DNA of 64,000 nucleotides from Phallusia mammillata. Lineage: Eukaryota; Chordata; Ascidiacea; Phlebobranchia; Ascidiidae. A program made the position numbers and the translations under genes. Below are positions 12,388 through 23,377 of the stretch, piece after piece; position 1 is the first letter of the stretch, and each line of letters starts with the position of its first letter. The DNA lies in the NCBI GenBank assembly GCA_003260075.1, contig QLIY01000153.1, positions 153,665-217,664 on the forward strand, in the 5' to 3' direction. Below the pieces are notes generated by a model, which had not been told where the DNA came from, made no database searches, and saw only the letters and a list, made by a program, of their open reading frames with translations.

Positions 12388-12958
12388 CAGTGGTTGCCAA
12401 ACTGGGGTCCGCGGTCCTTTAGGGGTCCGTGAGGCAATTTGGGGGGGGGGATTGCGCATACGGTGTCTTAGAGAAAACTGTGGCTTCTTTATCCAAAGTA
12501 ATCTATGTAGTTGACTGCATCGAAGGTATGTCTATTACAGCGGTTCCCAAACTGGGGTCCGCGGTCCTTTAGGGGTCCGTGAGGCAATTTTGGGGGGACC
12601 GCGAAGCGGTTGAAGTAATTCTATAATCTTATTTGGCGTCAGTTTGTGCCACTAAATAAGTTTAAATCTAAGTAAAATTTAGAATCGACTGTCTCCATTG
12701 CTAAACAATTGCCTTTATTGAATGACAACTATCAAAAAATGCAATTGTTTGCGCACAATCGTAATGTTTTTTTACTGTTTGTGATGTCACATGCTGTCTT
12801 TGGATGATTGTTATGCGCAATTTTGCATAACTAGCTAAAATCCTGCAATCAACTTTCGTTTGTGTGAAATACATATTTAGGCTTAAGGACCGCGGGCCCT
12901 CGAGATAATGGCGAAGGGACCGCTTTGAAAAAAATATGAAAAAGTTTGGGAACCACTG
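12388..12958. mobile_element. hAT-like element (CAGTGGTTGCCAAACT...GTTTGGGAACCACTG), perfect 8-bp duplication
   Basis: Starts at 12388 and ends ccactg at 12958, flanked by exact gtctatta at 12380-12387 and 12959-12966. The interior holds ggggtccgcggtcc-type sequence. A 10-G join at 12441-12450 repeats about 145 bp of flank and left end, so the true element is shorter than drawn. Confidence 0.88.
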
Positions 12959-13964
12959 GTCTATTATCTCATCTTACTATGCGTTTTGTGACCATTTTGA
13001 CCAGAAAATGTTAGGTTATTTCTTTGTTTCAAAAGTTCGGTGGAAAACGTATGTTTTAAGAATATTATCTTTAACAAATATTGTTTTGTGCGCTATATAA
13101 TGATACAACTAATCAGACACCGAACTGTATGGGATCAGCAACAAGATAAGTTTTTGTTTCTATTTCTTTTCTTTTAGACATACTTTCAATTGTTGTTTTG
13201 TATTTTCTCTTGGTAAAATGGTGTTGTGCTGAAAATGTGTTTATCGTCTTATTGTAGTTTCTTCAAAAAGTTATTTATTTTTTGGGCATTGATAGAAAAT
13301 AATTCACGCCGCTTAAATCTATTTTCTAAGAAAATGTAACAATACGTGCCTGAATTAGAACCCCAAACCTTGTGTACACATGGCGATATAGCCTACTTGA
13401 ATATTTTTTGCTTTTTAAGCTTCTTTTTGTGGTACTTTTACTTGTATATTGTTCCGTTATGCGGCGCTAAAACCACCCATGCACTTCTGTAATATCTTTA
13501 TAAAAATTGTACTTTATCAGAAAGGTCACACACTTTATTTACAAAAGAACACGCTTGAGCTATAACGACATGTACATTATTGCATTTAAGGACTTTTTGC
13601 ATTAAGGCGTTGCGAATTGGAGATAAAATAGGCGCAATTTTGCATTGATAAACATTTTGCATTGATGGCGGGATAATGGCATTTTAAAAGATTAAATAAA
13701 ATATATTACATAAAATGTACATAAATTGACAAACTTATAATTTCTGATAAACGCAAAACATAAAAAAACACGATTAAAAAGATTAAAAAATGGAAATTAA
13801 ATAGATTATAAAATTCGGTTTTATTTTTTATTTTTCTGTAAATTTAAATAGTTTTCATAAATTGCTTTTCGGGTAGCATTTTGAAAAACTATTAATCTCA
13901 ACAAACTGGAGTGTCGTAACAGGGCTATACACAGGCCTATGTTCGGAAAACGTCTTGTCACCAG

Positions 13965-14012
13965 TTGCACTGATGAAACATTATGCGTCGAAACGGTGTG
14001 CACTGTCTGTAG
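13965..14012 (+). ncRNA. Hammerhead-type ribozyme motif, second copy, stem II decayed
   Basis: Matches the intact motif at 40660-40705. Stem I UUGCA 13965-13969 with UGUAG 14008-14012 (two G-U pairs); core CUGAUGA 13970-13976; GAA 13990-13992; stem III ACGGU 13993-13997 and ACUGU 14002-14006 around the loop GUGC; cleavage-position C at 14007 in a GUC triplet. Stem II (AACA 977-980 with CGUC 986-989) keeps only two of four pairs. Probably an inactive relic; the core boxes and stem III are unchanged. Confidence 0.6.
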
Positions 14013-14095
14013 CGTACACTACATAAAGTTCACTTACTAAAGTTATTTAACACGCTGTAAGACATATTAGTTAGACATTTACAATAAGTTAAATC

Positions 14096-14316
14096 ATAGT
14101 ACGGAAGGCCCATTAAAGACGTCATACCAAATCAAGCCGGCCAAGCATTTCATACATAGCATGGCGTAGGATGGAAAAATATGTAGCCTGCGGTGGGATT
14201 TGAACCCACGACAAGAATCTTTTTCCGGGACTCGCGATCTGCATTGCCATATGGTGGTGAATGCTTGGTGATCGGCTGATTCGGTATAACGCCTTCAATG
14301 GGCCTGGCGTACTATG
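14096..14316. mobile_element. SINE with inverted tails around a tRNA-like head
   Basis: The tRNA-like head is on the minus strand (gggttcaaatcc in inverse near 14200). A SINE tail occurs at both ends in opposite directions: ggcccattaaagacgtcata on the left and its near inverse, ending gggcctggcgtactatg, on the right. The arms are about 57 bp and could form a hairpin. The right end lies 36 bp from the P450 stop at 14353. Confidence 0.65.
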
Positions 14317-14352
14317 AAGTTTTACAAAGATAATTATCTGACAAAAACGTGC

Positions 14353-17300
14353 TTATCTCTCTTCAAAGACCATGCGGTAATGTTTGGGGCCAGAAATCGC
14401 GCCAAACGCGGCTTCCATACTCGGAACCGGATGCTCCGGATCAGGACACAGCGTGAACCGTTGTAGAATAGTCACCACAAACACAAAAACTTCGATTCGA
14501 CCCAAATTCTCGCCCAGACAGTTGCGCGGGCCAATAGAGAATGGAATCACATACGGAGATTTGATAAATTTGCCCTCGGAAGTCAAATGTCGTTTCGGGT
14601 CAAAGACGTTTGGATTCGTCCACTTGGTTTCGTCCCTGTGTACTTTCCAGAAGTTGGCAAGTACCTGAGAAAAGGTGAAACTTATTTGTTAACCGATTTT
14701 TGCAATTATCTGCATAGTAGTTTTTGTTCATGCAACTTAGGCACATACAAATAACAAATAGGCATCAGTTGTGTCACAAAACGGTTACGGTAGAGTACAA
14801 GACGCTCGTTTGAAACAGGGTTTTGTTATTTTTTAAAATAAACTTATTCGGTTAATTCGGATCTTCGCCTAATTCGGATCAACTTGAGGTACAAACGATT
14901 TGTAATGTTGTAAGGCTTCAACTAATCGACATCGGTTAATCTGGAACTTCGCCTAATTCAAACAATTTTTTCTACGGGTCTGTATTAACCAAGTATAACA
15001 CACACTTTATCCGTTTTCTATTGGCCAAACTGCTGTTTATTTAGACCCTAAAAACAAGTTATTGTTTTACTGTACCTGGGTGCCCTTAGGAATATGATAT
15101 CCCATGAGTGTTGCATCTTCTACAGTTTGACGTGGCACGCCCAATAACACAACCGGGTGACAACGATAAACCTCCTGTATAAACGCTTTGGTTATATGCA
15201 GTGGTGCACTGTGGGTAACCTTTCCTTCTTTACCTATAACAGTAGAAAAAAATCAGTTTTCATTCCATTCGTACAAGTCTTTATAGTTTACTCCAGATTT
15301 TGCACTAAAAAAATTGTGATGATGTTTTACCGATCACTTCGTCAATTTCTTCATGAATTAAGTCTTGGTACTTTGGGTATTTGAGGAGATACATCAACGT
15401 CCAACGAACTGTGCTTGAACCTGTTTCGGTTCCCGCCACATGCAAATCTTTCATCAGGCAACGCAAGTGACCTTTCTGTTAAAATATAAGTTTCATTTTG
15501 TTTGAGAATGACATACGATGTGTGTCGAAACGGTATGTTTGATACAAATATATGAGCTTCTGTGCGTTTCTTCTCAGAATGAATTCCATCAGTGATAAAC
15601 ACCGAAACATTTCGGCCGAATCCGCTGTTTTCCGATGTTTCGGTTTCGGCCCAAACTTTTTTAAAAATTCAGCCGAAACCAAACTTTTTTATTGCATGGA
15701 ATTGAGGCCTTAAATTTTATTTACGCTCATACGAAACATAATAAATTAACTATTTGTTGTATCTATAAAACACTAGCCACGTTGTCTGCAAAATATTATA
15801 TGTTTAGCAAAGCTTACGCATTGTAAAAGTGATTTTAGTTTGTCAAAATTGAGTTCACTCGCATCAACAACACATGTTTCAGTTGAAAACATCCAAAGAA
15901 ACGGGGAATTTAGGTTCGGCCTGATTCGGCCGAAATCATTCGGCCTCATGGCCGAATATTCGGTTTCGGCCCGAACTTTTTTAGGCGGGTTCGGTGCATC
16001 ACTAATAATTATGAACATTTTCGGTACCATTTGCCTTGACAATTTACTTGTAGTCAAACTTACATCAAATCCGAATTTATTTTCTTTCATTTCTGTAAGG
16101 TAAAAATCAGTCATGTCTCTCGGGTGATTGGGGTCGTATTCCTTAAGACGGTCCTCAATTATTTCCTCCATATAAGCTAAGAAATGCAAAAATTTATAAA
16201 TAAATTAGAGAACCAAAAATCAAACTGATGCAAATTATGATTTCTATACGTATTACCTGTTTGGCGCCTAAACTAATCAGCTGCACAACATCAGCAAAAC
16301 ACTGCAGTAGGCAAAGCAGTTTTGTATTCGTTTATTAGATTTTAATCAAAGGTTTAAAGTGAACAAGTTATATCTTGGATACACGCCAAATCAAAGTACT
16401 GGCTAAGTTACGTCAAAAGTCTTGTGTGTGTTATAGCGTGCTATAGTTGCTGTTACATGATCACTGTGTTTGGTTAAGAATTAAAAAAAACGATATTTGT
16501 AAAATGCAGTAAGTTCCTAAATTCAGTAGTTATGCAAAGGTTGCTAGTTTAGGAAATGCTACTGGTTTAAATTTGTTTAATTATTTTTGCTAGCAGCAAG
16601 ATCAGACCAGGTCAGTTTTTGCTGTTTGTAAAAGTGTATTCATTCCATTTTAAAAATAAATTCTATTTTACAGAAGTTTGACCTAAAATTGAGTCCTGAA
16701 CTAGATTTGATTTTTACTTACATACCATCTCCACATTGCTTGAGATCCAATGTGCGCTGAAAACTTTTCCACAATGGAGGCAGGAACCGAAACCATGGAA
16801 ACGTGGCAAACAACATAAAGGCAAAACCATCCTCCCGAAATCTGAAGCACACTTTTTAATTACCATCCAAACAAATCAAATTTTTAAAGGTTTGTATTGC
16901 ATGTGTAAAGATTTTAATGGCAAGACATTTTGTTTAAGTAAACAAATACAGAAGACTGACTTTTAGACTGTTTGTCATAAAATTTCCAAGTGTGACACAA
17001 AATAAGCTTTTTTACAAAATCTTCACTTCCAATATATTTGATGACAAAGTCTGGTGTTAGAATGTAATTTTGAATTTTGATGTTGGTAACTTACTGTTCA
17101 ATGCTTTGAATGAAGATTTGTTGAAGACTTTTGTACTTTGTGTTTGTGGGTTTTTCAGTTACAGTAATTCCACTGACAACATTTGCTATTGCAAATACAA
17201 GATCTCTCTGTAGATAAAATACAAAAAAAATATGGTTTTGCATTTGTGTAAATATTTGCAGTTTTTGGGTTGCTAAGTAAGTTTACTTTGCATATTTTAA

Positions 17301-19243
17301 AGATTGAGACTTTATATAAATGTTAGGATACAGATATAATGCCTCTCTTTTTTCTGTTGGCATTAAGAAGGTAGAAACTGACACAATTTTGCTGCAAAAA
17401 ATTGTTTGGTTAAACTTACAAAAATTGCCAAAAAGGTTGACATGTAAAGAAAATGGTAATTATTTAAAGTTATTTGATAAAGCAACTTGCCTCAACTATG
17501 AGTGGTGTGCCAGCTTTGTCTTTCATTTTTTGACAGAATTGATTTGCTTCCTCACATACAATGCTTTCAAGGTTGTTGCCAATTTGTCCTGCACTAAAAT
17601 ATACACAATTTTGATCTTGCTTCTTCACAGGTAAGTACCTTTTTTGTTGTTTATTAATGTGGTTTCAAATGGGCGAATGAGCAAGCCCTGTAATTGGTGT
17701 AGTTCTGTTGTAAAGAATTGCAGCAAATAACTGCAATAACAATGTTTTTGAAACTAATTTAACTAAATTTAACTGATAGATTTGTATTGCAGCTCATATT
17801 TAGTAGTTATAGGCTTACTCTGTAAAATGTTACGCTAGTTTCAATGAATCCAGATAATTGCATAGGAATTGTTGAACCATAGCCTATGACATTTTGGAGA
17901 ATTGCCTACTATCACATAATCCAGTTAGTTGCAAGGAAAAGGCTAATTTGCAATTAACTGGATTAGTCTATACTACGTTTTTGTTTTGTTATAATGTGTT
18001 TAACAATTCTCACTTTCCAATTGCCTTGAGACCAAAACGTCGACAAACATGCCATTGTTTTAGATTTTGGAGAAAAAGAATTCCAGAACCTTCTGTCATG
18101 ATCTTGGAAAAGCTGCTGCAATATCTTCCGATGAATCTTGAAGACTGCTTGACAAAAGCCTTTAAAAAGTGGGTAATCAGTGTGACAAATATAATTTAAA
18201 TTGAAAGCATAAATGAACAACTAATAGGGCAAGATTTATCTGACAATATGCTTTATTGACAAGAAACATATAAGATGTACATGAATAGTTTAATCACAAG
18301 AAAGTGTCAAAAGTGATCTTTGACCACAAACTAGCAAAACAGCCTCCTGAGGTGTACAAATAGCCCCCCCCCCCATATAAGATGTACATGAATAGTTTAA
18401 TCACAAGAAAGTGTCAAAAGTGTTCTTTGACCACAAACTAGCAAAACAGCCTCCTGAGGTGTACAGCCCCCCCCCCTTAGATTATTAGTGGAAAAGCGCG
18501 TCACGTCATTCGACCAATCTATGAATGATACGCACTTAGCAATACAATCGTTTTTGAAAAAGACGTAATGGTAGTTCGTTGCCTGCCCCGTCAATTTTCC
18601 GCTAGTTGCGCCACTGTGTACAGATAGTCAAACTATGTTTTTTCTCCTATTTGGTCATTATTTGCATGCACAATCTTTACTGTATGGACGATCAGTTTAA
18701 AGTAAAGGGGCAAGCAATAATTGCTACGAGCTTGACTCGTGCAAAAAACGTATGGGGTGTTCGCGTTCGAAAGCGTGGTGGTTTTAAACGCAGTTAGAAA
18801 ACTTCATAGATTTTAAATCGAAGCGTCATCTATTAAATGTTACAAATCTGTAAGCTGAAAACTTTTTAAATAAAAAATGTTTTTAAGGTGTGGAAATCCC
18901 GTTTGCAAGGGTGGGTAATAGCGAAATTTTTTGTTTTATTTTTTCATAAGTTTAATCAAAACCAACTCACCATTTCAACTGCTTCGTAATTGCTTAACAC
19001 CACTGTGGGTTGCATGCCAAGTCGAACGAACATTACAGGTCCGTATTTGTCGGCCCATTTTCCCAGCGTACGTTCGGCGTGTTTCTCCATGAATGGGACA
19101 TGGCCAAGTATAGGAAGACCCCAAGGACCCGGCGGCAGATTTTGGGCCCTTTGGGTCCTTTGTATGGCCAGAGAAATTAGGGCCACACTTATAATAATTA
19201 AAATGTTTGTAATGGAAAATAAGTCTTCCAAATTCGTAGACAT
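14353..19243 (-). CDS. Cytochrome P450, CYP2 clan, complete, nine exons, 492 aa
   Basis: Membrane-anchored haem monooxygenase. Exons in transcript order: 19243-18971, 18159-18014, 17593-17491, 17207-17095, 16841-16726, 16176-16064, 15475-15331, 15233-15076, 14664-14353; sum 1479 nt, all phases consistent. The start MSTNLEDLF was chosen because it aligns with the start of the neighbouring paralogue; in-frame ATGs upstream add a residue stretch unusual for the family. Motifs: signal anchor at residues 9-28, hinge [10 protein letters not shown] (35-44), I-helix AGTETGSST (302-310), ExxR EVYR (357-360), FDPKRH (410-415), haem loop FSIGPRNCLGE with Cys438. Intron 3 begins with GC rather than GT. 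Intron 6 holds a transposon (15591-16003). It is a tandem paralogue of the gene at 24777-30070. Exact family and substrate cannot be given. Confidence 0.95.
15591..16003. mobile_element. ATGCACCGAA-family element, copy 2
   Basis: Starts agtgataaacaccgaa and ends ttcggtgcatcact, with repeated ttcggccgaa-like motifs inside. It sits in P450 intron 6, between the exons at 15475 and 16064. Confidence 0.65.
17489..17490 (-). other. GC splice donor of P450 intron 3
   Basis: On the minus strand the exon ends ...GTTGAG and the intron begins GCAAGT. The paralogue at 28782 has GAG then GTATGG at the same place, so the exon boundary is secure and this is a GC-AG intron. Extended pairing to U1 (AG|GCAAGT) is typical of functional GC donors. 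Confidence 0.8.
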
Positions 19244-19385
19244 TTGCTTTATATTTTCATGCCTAGATAACATGCATTTTAGAAGCAAAACGCTGAAAAA
19301 TAAGATAAAACTTTGTTTTAACTCATCCTTGAAGGTTAACACTTTAGAGGTTTGCAACTATCAAACTATTTAGTTCTTAGCAGCG

Positions 19386-19393
19386 CTTAAATA
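19386..19393 (-). promoter_or_regulatory. Possible TATA-like box (TATTTAAG) of the P450 at 14353-19243
   Basis: On the minus strand TATTTAAG lies about 143 nt upstream of the chosen ATG (19243). No start site is known; position is the only support. Confidence 0.3.
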
Positions 19394-19980
19394 GCTCCTG
19401 TGACGCAGAAAATTGGCGACAAAGCAACTTTAGTCGTTTTAGCATTCTATCACTCGCAGGGCAAGTCTTTTAATAACCCAACTAGAAAAAATGTTGCAGA
19501 AAACATTTTTTGTCCTAAGTGTGCTATAAAAAATCTCATAAACTGGGTGTTGTAGATAGTATAACTTAACTAAGTTACGTGTATAATTACCCTTACTACT
19601 TTTGACTTCCTTCCGGTGCCTAACTCTAGATCCGGCAAGCGTTTCTTTTGGAGGTTACTTTTCCTGAAGAACCCAACACCCATTTCCTAACACTGTGGGT
19701 TTGTCTAGGGACCCACTTGACTGGTTCTACCAACGTTAACCTCCCAGTCTTGTTTTCCAAACCCAAAAACAATATCATCAACATAAACTTATAGATTGTG
19801 CAGAGTGTATCCTATAGCTATAATTAGTTTTATTTGCATTTAACACGCTTATTAAGCAACAAATATTACTGTAGTGTCGGAGAAGTTGCAGTGTCGTCTA
19901 CTTTCTGGATGTAAGGAACAGATTTTTGGATATACGTAGTACGCGACTACATTAAGTGTTTTGTAATCACCGGTTCAAAC

Positions 19981-20199
19981 CAATTGCACATACATATATA
20001 AGCTATTGCTGCCAGGCATAGTATCAAGTTTATAGAGCTCTTTTGGCAAATGTATATTTTATTCCTTTGTTTATCGTGCTCTGTACTAGTCGCATTCGGT
20101 GTGATTTACCCTGATGAAGGCGACCTGTATAGGACGTCGAAACGTCGGAATAAATATACATTTGCCAGAAGAGCTCTATAAACTCAATTGCACATACAT
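19981..20199 (+). mobile_element. Inverted-repeat element with hammerhead-like core, copy 2, 15-bp flanking duplication
   Basis: The direct repeat caattgcacatacat lies at 19981-19995 and 20185-20199 and brackets the element, which fits a retrotransposition-type target duplication. Inside, the left arm (agtttatagagctc, ggcaaatgtata, ttattcc) pairs with the right arm (ggaataaa, tatacatttgcc, gagctctataaact). Between them is CTGATGA (20111-20117), a region foldable as a stem II (GGCG with CGUC, an A-A mismatch, CCU with AGG, loop GUAU), then GAAAC (20139-20143). One extra A follows CTGATGA, unlike canonical hammerheads. Confidence 0.65.
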
Positions 20200-21599
20200 C
20201 TCACTTGGCTAAACTGCAGCGCTAGCACTACTTGTTTAATCGGTCTATGTTTCATACGTAAGCAGAAACTTTACAGCAAGAATGCGGTTGTCTCACCACC
20301 TACGTTAAGAAACGTGACACACCTCAGTAACTAGCAGATAAACCTGAAGGCATTTTAGTGTTGCGCAAACTAGATTTCATTCAAACACAAGATTTTGCGA
20401 TTACGTACGAGGTCGACATGACTAAGAATCTTAAAAAGATCCACCAGGCTATTCTGAAGTTCAAAGTTCATAGACTGCTGCGTAAAACTCCCCCCCCCCA
20501 GGCATTTTAGTGTTGCGCAAACTAGATTTCATTCAAACACAAGATTTGCGATTACGTACGAGGTCGACATGATTAAGATTCTTAAAAAGATCCACCAGGC
20601 TATTCTGAAGTTCAAAGTTCATAGACTACTGCGTAAACCGTTTGGGAAGACTCTTACATTCGACTTGCTCTAACAAACGACAAACTGTTTTTGTGGAAAC
20701 AGGGTACCTCAAGAAAAATAAACTCTTCTCTCTTGCAATACATTTAACTACAGCGCTCAACCAGTTACCTTTAGGGTACCCCCCCCCCAAATAAACTCTT
20801 CTCTCTTGCAATACATTTAACTACAGCGCTCAACCACCTTTAGGGTTAAATTAAACCACCCCTAATCATTTGTATAGGAATGTGCTTGACAAGACGAAAA
20901 CATTCAGTTGTTGTCGCTCGATTCTAGTCATTGTTGACTGTCCGTTCGAAGGTCATCCGTCGCATAAGCCTTGTTGTGCTGGTCAACAAAACCAAGCCTC
21001 TAGGCATTTTGTCGATTTAAATCCATATTGCAATGTTGAACGTTACAATATAGGCACTATATCATATATGATAGATTATTGAAATATCTGCCAAGCATAT
21101 TCACATTCCCCCCCCCCCGCATTTTGTCGATTTAAATCCATATTGCAATGTTGAACGTTACAATATTATGCTCGATTTGACAAACCATAAGCGAAAAAAT
21201 AGTTTTATTTATAAGTCAGAGTAGGCACTATATCATATATGATAGCTACAGTAGGGATTATTGAAATATCTGCCAAGCATATTTACATTTCCATGCTGGT
21301 TTCGTTACGTCAGTGCGAATAGACTAACTAACTTGGACAAAGTATTTTCAAGCAATAGTGTACTAGTTCCACGTCGAAATGCGTTGGTATGCAGGATATT
21401 TGCAGGATTGTAAAGTGACGTTGAGTTGTCCTTGAGCAAGTTAAAACTGCTTTTTAACAAAGTTGGCCGAAAGTCAGTGTGTCTAAAAATATCTGACTCC
21501 AAACTCCGACTCCATACTATAAAAAAAACGACTCCGACTTTACTTTTAAGAAGCGTACGACTCCTACTCCGGACTCTGACGCCACAATATTTATTTCAA

Positions 21600-22063
21600 C
21601 TAGACATGTACTGAATAGTCGGCCGAACATTTTTTTACAAAGTTTGTGTTTCGGCCGAATAATTTGTTACGATTTGGACGAAACCATTTTTTTGCGAACA
21701 CAAATTAAAAACGTAAACTTTGTCTTTTTTGCTTTATAAGGTACCGCACAATCTTTTGAACTAGGCCATAACTAAAATAGCGACAATTATTATGGTTTTT
21801 AAAACAATATTATTTGGCCTACTCCTAACAAAAGTCTGCAATTCATTCTTGCAACCACAGGCGAGGCAGCCTTAAACCCCACAGAACTGAAATGATAATG
21901 AAACATCACTATTATGTGGTCTAGCAACACTGTTTACCAGAAAAAACTTTAGAAAAACTTAGGTTTTTATGTCAAACTTCGCATGGCATCATAAATGATT
22001 AGGAAATCGCCGAATATTCGGTTTCGGCCGAACCCAAGTTAATCCGATTCGGTGCATCTCTAG
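21600..22063. mobile_element. ATGCACCGAA-family element, copy 3
   Basis: Starts ctagacatgtactgaat and ends ttcggtgcatctctag; the ends are imperfect inverse copies. Flanks atttcaac / gtttcaat agree at 6 of 8 positions if the termini are TAG...CTA. Inserted in a stretch of cgactcc-like simple sequence that continues on both sides. Confidence 0.65.
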
Positions 22064-22672
22064 TTTCAATCGACTTCGACTATTCAGCGACTGTGGCCCC
22101 CGAATTTAAAAGCATACAAAGAGTTAAGCATATTTACTTTTCGAAGTGTAATTCCCCTTAACCTTTCTGAGTTATAGGAACAGTGGACATAACCTTGACT
22201 TGACACATGCAATCACGAAAGGACGCACCATAGCTTCCAAAGGTCGTACTGCAGCTATTTGTTTTGCATTATGTTTCAAATCCCTTTGATCAACATGTGT
22301 CTGTTGAAATCGTAAATGCCCCGAACCAGAAAAAACGTGCTATCGGTTTAGTTACTGTTAGGAATCCAGTACCCAACGTGAGCGAACAATTGTTTTTTTG
22401 CATTCTTACTAAACTGGAAAAACGTCCTATCAAGGTTGTTCGCAAAGCGTGTACTAATGAGTGTCGGTTGCATAAGTTCAAATAATGTGTTAAAACTTGG
22501 ATTCCGTGTACTTTTCGTGACACCTTTAATGAACAATCTAACGCAGTGCTGCGTGTGCACAAGGTTTCGGGTTCCAATCCTGCTTCCTTCGATTGTGTTT
22601 TCACATAAGAGAATCACCGGTACGTTGCTCCTTATTGTGGGAACGCTCGGTTAAAGCAAAATAAGGTCAATG

Positions 22673-23377
22673 CATGGGCGTCCGCAGCGGGGGGCAAGAG
22701 GGGGCGCGTGAACTGAAGACGTCGTGGGTCTCCACCCCGTCAAACGCACCGAATATAAGCTGTAACTGTAACAGAACAGGATGAGGCTTTACAACAGATT
22801 AAATGAATCGAACATTATTACTTAACAATAGCTCGGTAACAAGCATATTATTACGTCATTGATGGATGTGTCAAAAAGCCATTATGTGATACCTTCACTG
22901 CGTCTGTTGNCTTCCGTTAAAAATCGTTTGCCAACCTATCACATATTTCAGTAATAGTTAATATTGTGTTTATTGAACTACTTTGCTACATTGGGATTGG
23001 CAAGAATGAGTATCACTGTCAGATGATTTTTGTTCGGAAATACCGTTTATCGAACGGCGATGTGACGATAGTTTGCCCTCCCCTGTATTTTTTCCTGCGG
23101 ACGCCCATGANAAACAACTAAACTTAGTATTTTTGTTTAACATTAACACCATTTGAACGACAGTTTTGTTAAATCCTACTTCCGTTAAAAATCGTTTGCC
23201 AACCTATCACATATTTCAGTAATAGTTAATATTGTGTTTATTGCACTACTTTGCTACATTGGGATTGGCAAGAATGAGTATAACTGTCAGATGGTTTTTG
23301 TTCGGAAATACCGTTTATCGAGCGGCGATGTGACGATAGTTTGCCCTCCTCTGTATTTTTTCCTGCGGACGCCCATG
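22673..23377. mobile_element. hAT-like element with CATGGGCGTCCGCAG inverted ends and perfect 8-bp duplication
   Basis: The 15-bp ends CATGGGCGTCCGCAG and CTGCGGACGCCCATG are exact inverses, flanked by ggtcaatg at 22665-22672 and 23378-23385. The segment 22911-23109 is repeated at 23181-23377, and unresolved bases (n) occur at 22910 and 23111, so part of the length is an assembly duplication. ORFs inside are short and I recognise no transposase. Confidence 0.85.

Larger units (their letters stand above)
11568..14352. other. Intergenic region between convergent P450 genes
   Basis: No coding exon recognised. Contains two hAT elements (11628-11808, 12388-12958), a decayed hammerhead motif (13965-14012) and a palindromic SINE arrangement (14096-14316) that ends 36 bp from the stop codon of the minus-strand P450. 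The remainder is AT-rich without evident features. Confidence 0.7.

Noticed and set aside
15510-15540. Another hammerhead, because of gtcgaaacggtatg
   Set aside because: No CUGANGA box or stem II upstream in the right spacing; only the GAAAC box matches.
15351-15602. Independent minus-strand gene overlapping P450 exon 7
   Set aside because: It is the wrong reading frame of exon 7; the correct frame gives the I-helix AGTET with proper splice sites.
22264-22617. Overlapping ORFs on both strands
   Set aside because: Frames overlap on both strands with no conserved motif; likely non-coding.
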